From the NCBI GenBank assembly GCA_938073925.1, contig CALJGH010000007.1, positions 1-6,353 of the forward strand: a stretch of 6,353 bases of DNA. The letters run 5' to 3'. Of this stretch, positions 1 to 5,139 are shown piece by piece; positions within the stretch are counted from its first letter, which is position 1, and each line of letters starts with the position of its first letter. The position numbers and the translations under genes were made by a program. This DNA comes from an uncultured Nitrospinaceae bacterium (GTDB taxonomy: Bacteria > Nitrospinota > Nitrospinia > Nitrospinales > VA-1). Under the pieces are notes generated by a model. That model saw only the letters and a list, made by a program, of their open reading frames with translations. It did not search any database and was not told the DNA's origin.

Positions 1-1
1 T

Positions 2-547
2 TTTAACTTGGCATGGGCAATAGAGAACAAAAGCCGGGTAATTTCTAGCTATTGGCAGTCGGATTCGACGAGCTATTCTTTTATTGCAGTATCTCATTCT
101 TCCTTATCCGGTTTAGCTTCTCAAATCGGGTTGGTCGTCAATGCAATACAAACTGACCAGACGGCATTTGGAACAGCAGTTACATTTACAATTTCGGCGG
201 GAACAACCCAAAGAATATTTATCGCCCGTACCAATCATTCGGTTATAAACTCCACTACCATTCCAACAGCATCTTTTATAATTGGAACCACAAATTATAA
301 ACATGGTCATATAAGAATCGATCCTATCGCCAGTAACCCAGAAATTAGTATTAACCCAGCAATCACCTTTCTAGAGTCTAATCTTGAGCTCAGGGGCTTT
401 AAAGATGTCACCATGCTGAATTATTGGGGAGCGATTGTTATTGAATCTAATACAACCGGGTTTGCCATGGAGTTCATAGGTGATATGCATGATAGTTCAG
501 CCATAACCAGTATGGACAGCTCTGTTCCAGTAAGCGGCGTAAATTAA
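2..547 (+). CDS. Probable exported protein of unknown function, paralogue 1 (5' end outside window)
   Basis: I do not recognise the family. The frame is open to the left edge, so the true start is probably outside the window; a TTG at 8 and nothing better lies inside. The first visible residues, FNLAWA before IENKSR, look like the end of a signal peptide with an A-W-A cleavage site. The remaining ~175 residues are rich in Ser, Thr, Ile and Asn, contain no cysteine, and alternate in a way that suggests beta structure. The protein aligns along its length with the next gene: SYSFIAVSHSSL against SYTFISVSHPSL, NHSVINS against SHSTINS, and YWGAIVIES..TGFAMEFIGDMHDSS against FWGVIFIES..TGFSMEFLGDAHDST. 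Inference: a periplasmic or surface beta-sandwich-like protein from a tandem duplication. There are no catalytic motifs to suggest an enzyme. Confidence is high that it is coding and nil for its role. Confidence 0.8.
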   Translation, partial: FNLAWAIENKSRVISSYWQSDSTSYSFIAVSHSSLSGLASQIGLVVNAIQTDQTAFGTAVTFTISAGTTQRIFIARTNHSVINSTTIPTASFIIGTTNYKHGHIRIDPIASNPEISINPAITFLESNLELRGFKDVTMLNYWGAIVIESNTTGFAMEFIGDMHDSSAITSMDSSVPVSGVN

Positions 548-550
548 ACC

Positions 551-1216
551 ATGAACCATCAAATATCTAACACAGAAAAACTTTATTTTAGAGGCATTAC
601 CGGACTTATATTTTTCTTATTTTTGTCTCCAAACCTAGTAATAGGCCAAGTGCTCAGTGTCCCTGAAACCAATTTGAAATCACGGGTGGTTATATCAGCT
701 TATGCGCAGGCAGTTCCAAATGACAGCTACACCTTCATATCGGTTAGCCACCCCTCCTTAGACACAGCCCAAACTCAAATTGGTGTGGGCCTGGAAGTGA
801 TTGGCATGACAACACTCGTGAACAATGCAGCAGGCCGGGCAGCAATATTCACTGTTGACGCAGGTGAAACCCATCGAGTTTTTGTGGCCAACGTTTCTCA
901 TTCAACCATTAACTCGAGTATTGCCGATTCCAAAACACATTTAATTTTCACGGAGGACTCAGCTCAATTTGGTAATGTAAGAGCCGTGGGACTCAACGAA
1001 AATCCAAGCAACTCTGTGGTTGTTAATAACGTGCGCAAATTCAACAACCTCTCGCAATTGGACTTCTGGGGGGTCATCTTTATCGAATCCAGCGGTACCG
1101 GATTTTCTATGGAGTTTCTTGGCGATGCACACGATTCAACCATCGGCAGAAATCACATCAATGTTCTTGATGGTGCTACCGGGGTTTCAACGGGAGTAGG
1201 ACGAGGAATAAACTGA
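551..1216 (+). CDS. Exported protein of unknown function, paralogue 2 of the tandem pair
   Basis: This 221-residue protein of unrecognised family is homologous to the preceding gene. Residues 1-14 are polar with K10 and R14. Residues 15-32 (GITGLIFFLF...) form a hydrophobic signal-peptide core with likely cleavage after VIG, near residue 32. There is no cysteine anywhere, so it is not a lipoprotein and has no disulfides. Conserved blocks shared with the paralogue are SYTFISVSHPSL (59-70), FTVDAGETHRVFVANVSHSTINS (100-122) and DFWGVIFIES (171-180) followed by GTGFSMEFLGDAHDST. The ATG lies 3 nt after the upstream TAA, in the same frame, with no clear SD, so translation probably depends on reinitiation from the upstream gene. 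An AT-rich hairpin with a T-run follows at 1239-1261. Inference: secreted, mostly beta protein. The function is unknown. Confidence 0.87.
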   Translation: MNHQISNTEKLYFRGITGLIFFLFLSPNLVIGQVLSVPETNLKSRVVISAYAQAVPNDSYTFISVSHPSLDTAQTQIGVGLEVIGMTTLVNNAAGRAAIFTVDAGETHRVFVANVSHSTINSSIADSKTHLIFTEDSAQFGNVRAVGLNENPSNSVVVNNVRKFNNLSQLDFWGVIFIESSGTGFSMEFLGDAHDSTIGRNHINVLDGATGVSTGVGRGIN

Positions 1217-1238
1217 ATATTTCCTCATACTTGTATTT

Positions 1239-1261
1239 AAATTAGTTCCTCTAATTTTTTT
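1239..1261 (+). terminator. Weak intrinsic-terminator-like hairpin after the paralogue pair
   Basis: AAATTAG (1239-1245) and CTAATTT (1251-1257) form a perfect 7-bp stem around a TTCCT loop, and four more Ts follow directly. The stem has only one G-C pair, so it is weak, but its position 22 nt after the stop of the second paralogue and the T-run fit a terminator. It ends only 5 nt before the ATG of the next gene. Confidence 0.45.
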
Positions 1262-1266
1262 CTCAG

Positions 1267-1596
1267 ATGGAAAAAAGAGACTCCACCCAATTCGCAATCG
1301 TATCTTTTACAGGGAACTCTTCTCTAACCTATGAGGATATTAAACAGGCCAACAATGGCGAAATTGGTTTTCATTTCGTAATTGATCCTCATGGGCAAAT
1401 TTTTATGGGAAGACATTCCTCCAAAGTGGGCGCCTATTCTCCTGATTTCGATGAGAACAGCCTGGGGATTTGCGTTATTGGAGAACGACACGAAATGGAA
1501 GACGCCCAATCCATTGCCCTGACTCTGCTGCTGGAAAATCTGAAAGCAGAATTTCCGGAAATCGAGAGTGCTAAATATATTTACAATGAAGATTGA
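1267..1596 (+). CDS. PGRP/amidase_2-like protein lacking zinc ligands
   Basis: This 109-residue protein resembles the core of the peptidoglycan-recognition/N-acetylmuramoyl-L-alanine amidase (T7 lysozyme-like) fold. IGFHFVID (33-40), a following G-x-I-x-x-GR (43-49), VGAY (54-57) and ENSLGICVIG (63-72) match the family's YHFxI, GR, xGxH and NxxSIGIxxxG stretches. In active members the zinc ligands are the His of an early V-H-x-S motif and a C-terminal His plus Cys (HRD...CPG). Here the early motif reads IVSFTGNSS, the catalytic Tyr position of GYHF is Phe35, the usual His of GxH is Tyr57, and the protein ends at YIYNED before any HRD/CPG segment. Inference: either a non-catalytic peptidoglycan- or protein-binding domain, or a decaying gene. 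No signal peptide is visible. The start is bounded by an in-frame TAA at 1252-1254, and there is no SD. The family call is moderate and rests on core motifs only. Confidence 0.6.
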   Translation: MEKRDSTQFAIVSFTGNSSLTYEDIKQANNGEIGFHFVIDPHGQIFMGRHSSKVGAYSPDFDENSLGICVIGERHEMEDAQSIALTLLLENLKAEFPEIESAKYIYNED

Positions 1597-1662
1597 ATAA
1601 AAATTTTATTTCTTGGTAGCACCTTCCTCTCAATATCATTCGAGTTTTTAATCCTACAAGAG

Positions 1663-1668
1663 TATAAT
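1663..1668 (+). promoter_or_regulatory. Perfect -10 box (TATAAT) upstream of the pseudogene
   Basis: TATAAT matches the sigma-70 -10 consensus exactly. The -35 is poor: TTCGAG at 1639-1644, 18 nt away, matches only TT. The predicted start of transcription near 1675 would leave a leader of about 20 nt before the ATG at 1696, and an AAGAGG SD sits at 1685-1690, so the arrangement is a coherent expression signal. It now drives a broken gene and could read on into hemG. Confidence 0.5.
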
Positions 1669-1695
1669 ATTTTAAATCCCAATTAAGAGGATATT

Positions 1696-2057
1696 ATGAT
1701 TCGCTAGGTACTGAAAATTTTTAAAGCACTGAACTCAGACATAAAACCTGTCAGTTAATTCTTGGGTTAGCCTTTGGCGGAATTATCGGTCTGATGCCAC
1801 TTTGGACAACGCATAATATCTTCCTTATTTTTCTAGCTTTTATCATCAACTTAAATTTCGCGCTTCTCATTGTCGGCCTGCCTTTTATGCAATCCAAGCC
1901 CCTTGACCTCAATCAATACGTCACCGATGAAGCTTTGAGCGGACTGTTCATTATGATGGGCAAAGAAGAAACCAAAATAAGAACAGACCCTACTGCCCGA
2001 GCAACTGATCTGTTAAAAACAAATTTCTGGACAATAGCTTCTAGAAATCTGACATAA
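1696..2057 (+). pseudogene. Chimeric pseudogene: TIGR03546-type N-terminus joined to DUF4197 C-terminus
   Basis: An SD (AAGAGG, 1685-1690) and ATG at 1696 are intact, but codon 4 is TAG (1705-1707). Reading on gives VLKIFKALNSDIKP, then the frame breaks near 1750. In the +2 shifted frame it continues as QLILGLAFGGIIGLMPLW, then TTHNIFLIFLAFIINLNFALL. This matches the N-terminus of TIGR03546-family membrane proteins (LKxLNS..P.QxALGxAxGxIIGLxPLWxxHN). From about 1880 the same frame changes to a DUF4197 C-terminus: LDLNQYVTDEALSGLF, then EETKIRTDPTARATDLLK. The rest of both proteins is absent. An ATG at 1794 opens an 87-codon frame across the fusion, which could in principle be translated as one membrane segment plus a soluble tail, but no SD is seen there. 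Best read as the scar of a deletion between two genes, followed by decay. Family calls rest on remembered consensus patterns, and neither family's function is firmly known. Confidence 0.75.
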
Positions 2058-2058
2058 T
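2028..2058 (+). promoter_or_regulatory. Putative hemG promoter with extended -10
   Basis: TGGACA (2028-2033) matches the -35 consensus TTGACA at five of six positions. CATAAT (2053-2058) matches TATAAT at five of six and is preceded by TGA, giving an extended -10 (TGn). The spacer is 19 bp, longer than ideal. Transcription would begin about 7 nt after the -10, at or next to the A of the hemG ATG at 2065. Confidence 0.4.
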
Positions 2059-2064
2059 ATAAAT

Positions 2065-3510
2065 ATGAAAAAAATCATTATCATTGGCGGTGGCATAGCT
2101 GGATTGGCAGCCGCATATCGGATTCAACGGAAAATATCTGAAGGCGCCGATCTGGAATGTATTTTGCTGGAAGGAAGCGAACGGTTTGGTGGCAAAATTT
2201 TTACAGAAAAATCGGACGGATTTATCATAGAACGAGGGCCCGACTCATTCATTTCCCAAAAACCTGCCACTATACAATTATGCAAACAACTGGGATTAGA
2301 GGATAGACTCATAGGAACCAATCCTGGAACACCCAGTACTTTTGTTTATACCAATGGTAAACTGGTGACCATGCCCGATGGATTGAGTCTGATGATCCCA
2401 ACTAAGTTTTTACCCTTCGCTCTGACGTCATTGTTCAGTCTCTCTGGAAAAATTCGTATGGCCTTAGATCTGTTTATCCCAAGAAAAGTTGGAGATTCCG
2501 ATGAAAGTCTAGCCGCATTCGTTCGCCGCAGAATGGGAGAAGAAGCTCTCAATAAAATGGCAGAACCAATGCTCGCTGGAATTTATGCCAGCGACCCAGA
2601 AAAGATGAGCATTGGTAGTACCTTTCCCATGTTTGTTGAAACCGAGCGCAAGTATAGATCACTCATTATTGGTATGCTGGCTCGCAAAAAAGCCCTGCTG
2701 GTATCTGCCAATACTGATGTAACGATGAACACAGGAAAACGACCTACCACTTCCTATTCGTTATTTATGACATTAAAAGAAGGTCTTGGCGAAATAGTTG
2801 ATGCTATTATCAAAAAATCACCCGACGTCCAATTTAAATCAGCAGCTAAAGTTGCGGCCCTCGAAAAGCAAAATCATGGCTGGCATATAAGCCTTGCAAA
2901 CGGATCTGAATGCCACGCGGATGCTGTTATTATTGCGACCCCTGGAAGCATAACTAAAAAAATCATAAAACCAATTGCCCCGGAGTTGGCTGAGTTATTC
3001 GAACGTATCCACTATGTATCCACAGCAACCGTGACGCTTGGATATAAAAAAGAAGGCTTCTCTCACCCTCTAGATGGATTTGGGTTTGTGGTACCTAAAG
3101 CTGAAGGAAAAAGTATTTTGGCCTGCACTTGGACTTCTTCAAAATATCCTCATCGTGCACCTGACGGGTATGTGATGCTACGCTGTTATTTAGGTGGAGC
3201 TCTTCACGAGGAAATTGCCGAAAAAGATGTTGAAACAATACAAACATTAGTAAGAAACGACCTAAAAGAAATAATGGGTATCAAAGAAACTCCCGTTTTC
3301 TGTAGAGTATTTAAAAATCATAAAGCAAATGTGCAATACCATGTGAATCATTCTGAGATAATTGATTCTATAATGGAAAATTTAAAAAAATTTCCAGGAC
3401 TTTTTCTTGTAGGTAGCTCTTATCGTGGGATTGGCATTCCAGATTGTATTCATAGTGGAAATCAGGCAGCCGAAGCTACCTTGGAATTTTTAGGTGCTAA
3501 ATCCGAATAG
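2065..3510 (+). CDS. hemG: Oxygen-dependent protoporphyrinogen/coproporphyrinogen oxidase (HemG/HemY type)
   Basis: This is an FAD enzyme of late heme synthesis, oxidising protoporphyrinogen IX to protoporphyrin IX (coproporphyrinogen III in bacteria using the coproporphyrin route). Many annotations call this family hemY; it is unrelated to E. coli HemG. At 481 residues it is typical in length. The N-terminal dinucleotide fold is clear: GGGIAGLAAAYR (8-19) with G8/G10/G13, then E36 for the ribose, ERFGGK (39-44) and ERGPDSF (56-62). A mid-region block RRRMGEEALNKMAEPMLAGIYASDP matches the family's substrate/membrane domain. The C-terminal FAD motif, LFLVGSSYRGIGIPDCIHSG and then QAAEATLEFL, is complete. 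No signal peptide; probably cytoplasmic or peripheral on the inner membrane. The start is fixed by a TGA in frame at 2050-2052. There is no SD, and a promoter-like pair places transcription start at the ATG. No other heme gene is adjacent. Highly confident in family; the substrate (proto- or coproporphyrinogen) is not decided. Confidence 0.95.
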   Translation: MKKIIIIGGGIAGLAAAYRIQRKISEGADLECILLEGSERFGGKIFTEKSDGFIIERGPDSFISQKPATIQLCKQLGLEDRLIGTNPGTPSTFVYTNGKLVTMPDGLSLMIPTKFLPFALTSLFSLSGKIRMALDLFIPRKVGDSDESLAAFVRRRMGEEALNKMAEPMLAGIYASDPEKMSIGSTFPMFVETERKYRSLIIGMLARKKALLVSANTDVTMNTGKRPTTSYSLFMTLKEGLGEIVDAIIKKSPDVQFKSAAKVAALEKQNHGWHISLANGSECHADAVIIATPGSITKKIIKPIAPELAELFERIHYVSTATVTLGYKKEGFSHPLDGFGFVVPKAEGKSILACTWTSSKYPHRAPDGYVMLRCYLGGALHEEIAEKDVETIQTLVRNDLKEIMGIKETPVFCRVFKNHKANVQYHVNHSEIIDSIMENLKKFPGLFLVGSSYRGIGIPDCIHSGNQAAEATLEFLGAKSE

Positions 3511-3526
3511 ACGATTTAGCATCTAA
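3490..3526 (+). other. Long hairpin enclosing the hemG stop codon
   Basis: Bases 3490-3503 pair with 3513-3526 over 14 consecutive positions (13 Watson-Crick and one G-U at 3494/3522). The core is TGCTAAATC / GATTTAGCA. The 9-nt loop (3504-3512) contains the hemG TAG stop at 3508-3510. No T-run follows on either strand, so it is not a standard intrinsic terminator. It may protect or help process the mRNA, or partly separate hemG from the FIST gene 36 nt downstream. Confidence 0.6.
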
Positions 3527-3561
3527 TATCTGGTTCATCAAAAAACATTTAGGAGTTAGAT

Positions 3562-4752
3562 ATGAAATGGGTTTCTGCCCTCTCAAAACAAACCGATATC
3601 GATGCTGCTGTGCAAGAAGCAGCTGAAGAAATCATTAGGCAACTAGGAAAAGATCAAGCAGACTTGACCGTTGTCTTCGTTGCACCGCAATATAAAGATT
3701 TTTATGACAAGATTCCCGATCTGGTAAACCGCTACCTCAAACCCGGATTATTGTTTGGTTGTTCTGGCGGAGGAATTATTGGGAACGGAGAGGAAGTTGA
3801 ACAACAGGCCGCATTCAGCATCACTTGTGCAAGTTTGCCCGGTGTAAAAATTCAGCCGATTTATTCAGAGACTAAAGAATTACCCGATCAAGATACTGCT
3901 CCATCGGTTTGGCGAGAATGGTTAGACGTGAAAATTGAAGACCAACCGCATTTCATTTTTCTTGCCGATCCTTTTTCTTTTCGTGGCGACGAGTTTCTTG
4001 CTGGTGTCGACTTCGCCTATCCAAACAGTAAAAAGGTAGGCGGTCTCGCAAGCGGTGCTCAAGGCCCCGGCGGTAACGCGCTTTACCTGGGAGACAAAAT
4101 TTACAGCAACGGATTGATCGGCATTGCTTTGAGTGGCGACATAGAAGTCGATACCATCGTAGCCCAGGGTTGCCGCCCCATCGGTCAACCTATGAAAATC
4201 ACCGCATGTCAGGACACTTTACTGAAAGAACTCGATGGCAAGCCCACTCTTGAGGTTTTACAAGATCTCAATGAAACCCTTTCCGATGCTGATAAAAAAC
4301 TTTTACAAACTTCTCTATTCTTGGGAATCGAAATGGACGCGATGAAAGACGATCCGAAACAAGGTGACTTTCTAATTCGCAACCTGATGGGTGTCGACCG
4401 GGAAAGTCAGTCTCTGGCTATTGGTGCTTTGCTAAGAACCGGTCAGCTTGTACAGTTCCATCTGCGTGATAAAAAAATGTCATCAGAAGACCTCGATGTA
4501 ATGCTCACACGATATCTGTCTCAAGGCCATGCAGAAAATGCTAGCGGTGCATTGCTATTCTCCTGCCTCGGTAGAGGTAAATATCTATATGGAGAAGCAA
4601 ACCACGATACCAACATGTTCCAAGACAAACTGGGTAAGATCCCATTGGGTGGGTTTTTCTGCAATGGGGAAATAGGGCCTGTGGGAAATGCCACATTCCT
4701 GCATGGCTATACCAGTTCATTTGGGATTTTCAGAAAATCAGATCGTACTTAA
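3562..4752 (+). CDS. FIST N-terminal and C-terminal domain protein (putative small-ligand sensor)
   Basis: FIST proteins are proposed sensory domains that bind small ligands such as amino acids, often attached to signalling modules; here the pair of domains stands alone in 396 residues with no kinase, cyclase or membrane segment. The FIST N domain spans roughly residues 30-210, with the hallmark LLFGCSGGGIIG (63-74), the FLADPFSF strand (133-140) and VGGLASGA (159-166). FIST C covers about 215-390, with LGIEMDA (254-260), FLIRNLMGVD (270-279), ALLFSCLGRG (330-339) and the terminal GGFFCNGEIGPVG (363-375) followed by FLHGYTSSFGIF. AGGAG (3551-3555) sits 6 nt before the ATG, a strong SD, in contrast to hemG. 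The Nfu_N gene starts 18 nt after its stop, so the two are probably co-transcribed. Probably cytoplasmic. The ligand is unknown; possible partners are the neighbouring genes, by context only. Confidence 0.93.
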   Translation: MKWVSALSKQTDIDAAVQEAAEEIIRQLGKDQADLTVVFVAPQYKDFYDKIPDLVNRYLKPGLLFGCSGGGIIGNGEEVEQQAAFSITCASLPGVKIQPIYSETKELPDQDTAPSVWREWLDVKIEDQPHFIFLADPFSFRGDEFLAGVDFAYPNSKKVGGLASGAQGPGGNALYLGDKIYSNGLIGIALSGDIEVDTIVAQGCRPIGQPMKITACQDTLLKELDGKPTLEVLQDLNETLSDADKKLLQTSLFLGIEMDAMKDDPKQGDFLIRNLMGVDRESQSLAIGALLRTGQLVQFHLRDKKMSSEDLDVMLTRYLSQGHAENASGALLFSCLGRGKYLYGEANHDTNMFQDKLGKIPLGGFFCNGEIGPVGNATFLHGYTSSFGIFRKSDRT

Positions 4753-4770
4753 TAAAAGGAAGGAATACCT

Positions 4771-5037
4771 ATGGCAGTCGAAGTAAGTGTCTCAACCACC
4801 CCCAACGAAAATGCGATGAAGTACACCCTCAATTGCAACTCCATTGAATCGGGTCATAAAACTTATGCCAACGCCGAGGCCGCAGAAGATTCTCCTGTTG
4901 CCAAAACTTTGTTTGCGATTGATGGAGTGACCCAGGTGTTTCTAATGGCAGACTTCATTTCTGTCACAAAAAAACCTGAATCCAGTTGGGGTAGTCTGGA
5001 AACAGCTATTCTGGATGCAATAAAATCTGCCTACTGA
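4771..5037 (+). CDS. Standalone Nfu/NifU N-terminal-domain protein (Nfu_N)
   Basis: This 88-residue protein consists of one Nfu_N domain (PF08712 type). Matches include TPNENAMKY (10-18, family TPNPNAxKF), SPVAKTLFAIDGVTQVFLMA (41-60) followed by DFISVTK (61-67, family FFGxDFIxVTK), W73 and the C-terminal helix LETAILDAIKSAY. In mitochondrial NFU1 and related proteins this domain precedes a C-terminal NifU-like domain whose CxxC binds an Fe-S cluster. That second domain is missing here and only one cysteine (C22) is present, so the protein cannot by itself carry a CxxC-bound cluster. Inference: an accessory or adaptor in Fe-S or other protein maturation, or a domain that works with a partner. 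The AAGGAAGG purine stretch at 4757-4764 is a strong SD, and the gene follows the FIST gene by 18 nt. Family call is secure; function is not. Confidence 0.9.
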   Translation: MAVEVSVSTTPNENAMKYTLNCNSIESGHKTYANAEAAEDSPVAKTLFAIDGVTQVFLMADFISVTKKPESSWGSLETAILDAIKSAY

Positions 5038-5046
5038 ATGAACTAC

Positions 5047-5129
5047 CCCGCCGCAAGCGGATGAGGTATCCGACAATAATTTTTATTTAAAACGTGTGGC
5101 AAGCCACGGAGAATAAACCCACTGGCGGG
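5047..5129 (+). promoter_or_regulatory. Possible structured leader of the MBL gene
   Basis: The 102-nt spacer before the GTG start holds several complementary segments: CCGC-AA-GCGG (5051-5060), CGGAT-GAGGT-ATCCG (5058-5072, followed shortly by a T-rich stretch), GTGGC-AA-GCCAC (5096-5107), and a long-range CCCGCC (5047-5052) / GGCGGG (5124-5129). The first two share bases 5058-5060 and exclude each other. The 3' arm of the long-range pair lies where the MBL ribosome binding site would be. I match it to no known riboswitch. It may simply include a weak terminator for the FIST-Nfu_N transcript. Confidence 0.3.
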
Positions 5130-5139
5130 ATTAAATCAG

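Noticed and set aside
113..310. Minus-strand frame of 65 codons inside the first paralogue
   Set aside because: Its product is rich in Cys, Arg and Lys with no domain pattern, while the opposite strand aligns with a paralogue. It is a shadow.
1324..1509. Minus-strand frame antisense to the amidase-like gene
   Set aside because: The plus strand carries recognisable fold motifs and the antisense product does not.
1597..1609. ATAAAAATTTTAT palindrome considered as a terminator after the amidase-like gene
   Set aside because: The stem is only A-T pairs with a one-base centre, too weak to call.
2124..2552. Minus-strand frames inside hemG
   Set aside because: They lie antisense to a strongly conserved FAD protein and show no protein-like features.
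3922..4188. Minus-strand 88-codon frame inside the FIST gene
   Set aside because: The plus strand matches FIST N throughout this interval, and the antisense product resembles no known family.
5096..5107. GTGGCAAGCCAC considered as part of a known riboswitch (cyclic-di-GMP or cobalamin)
   Set aside because: The surrounding conserved segments of those riboswitches are absent.
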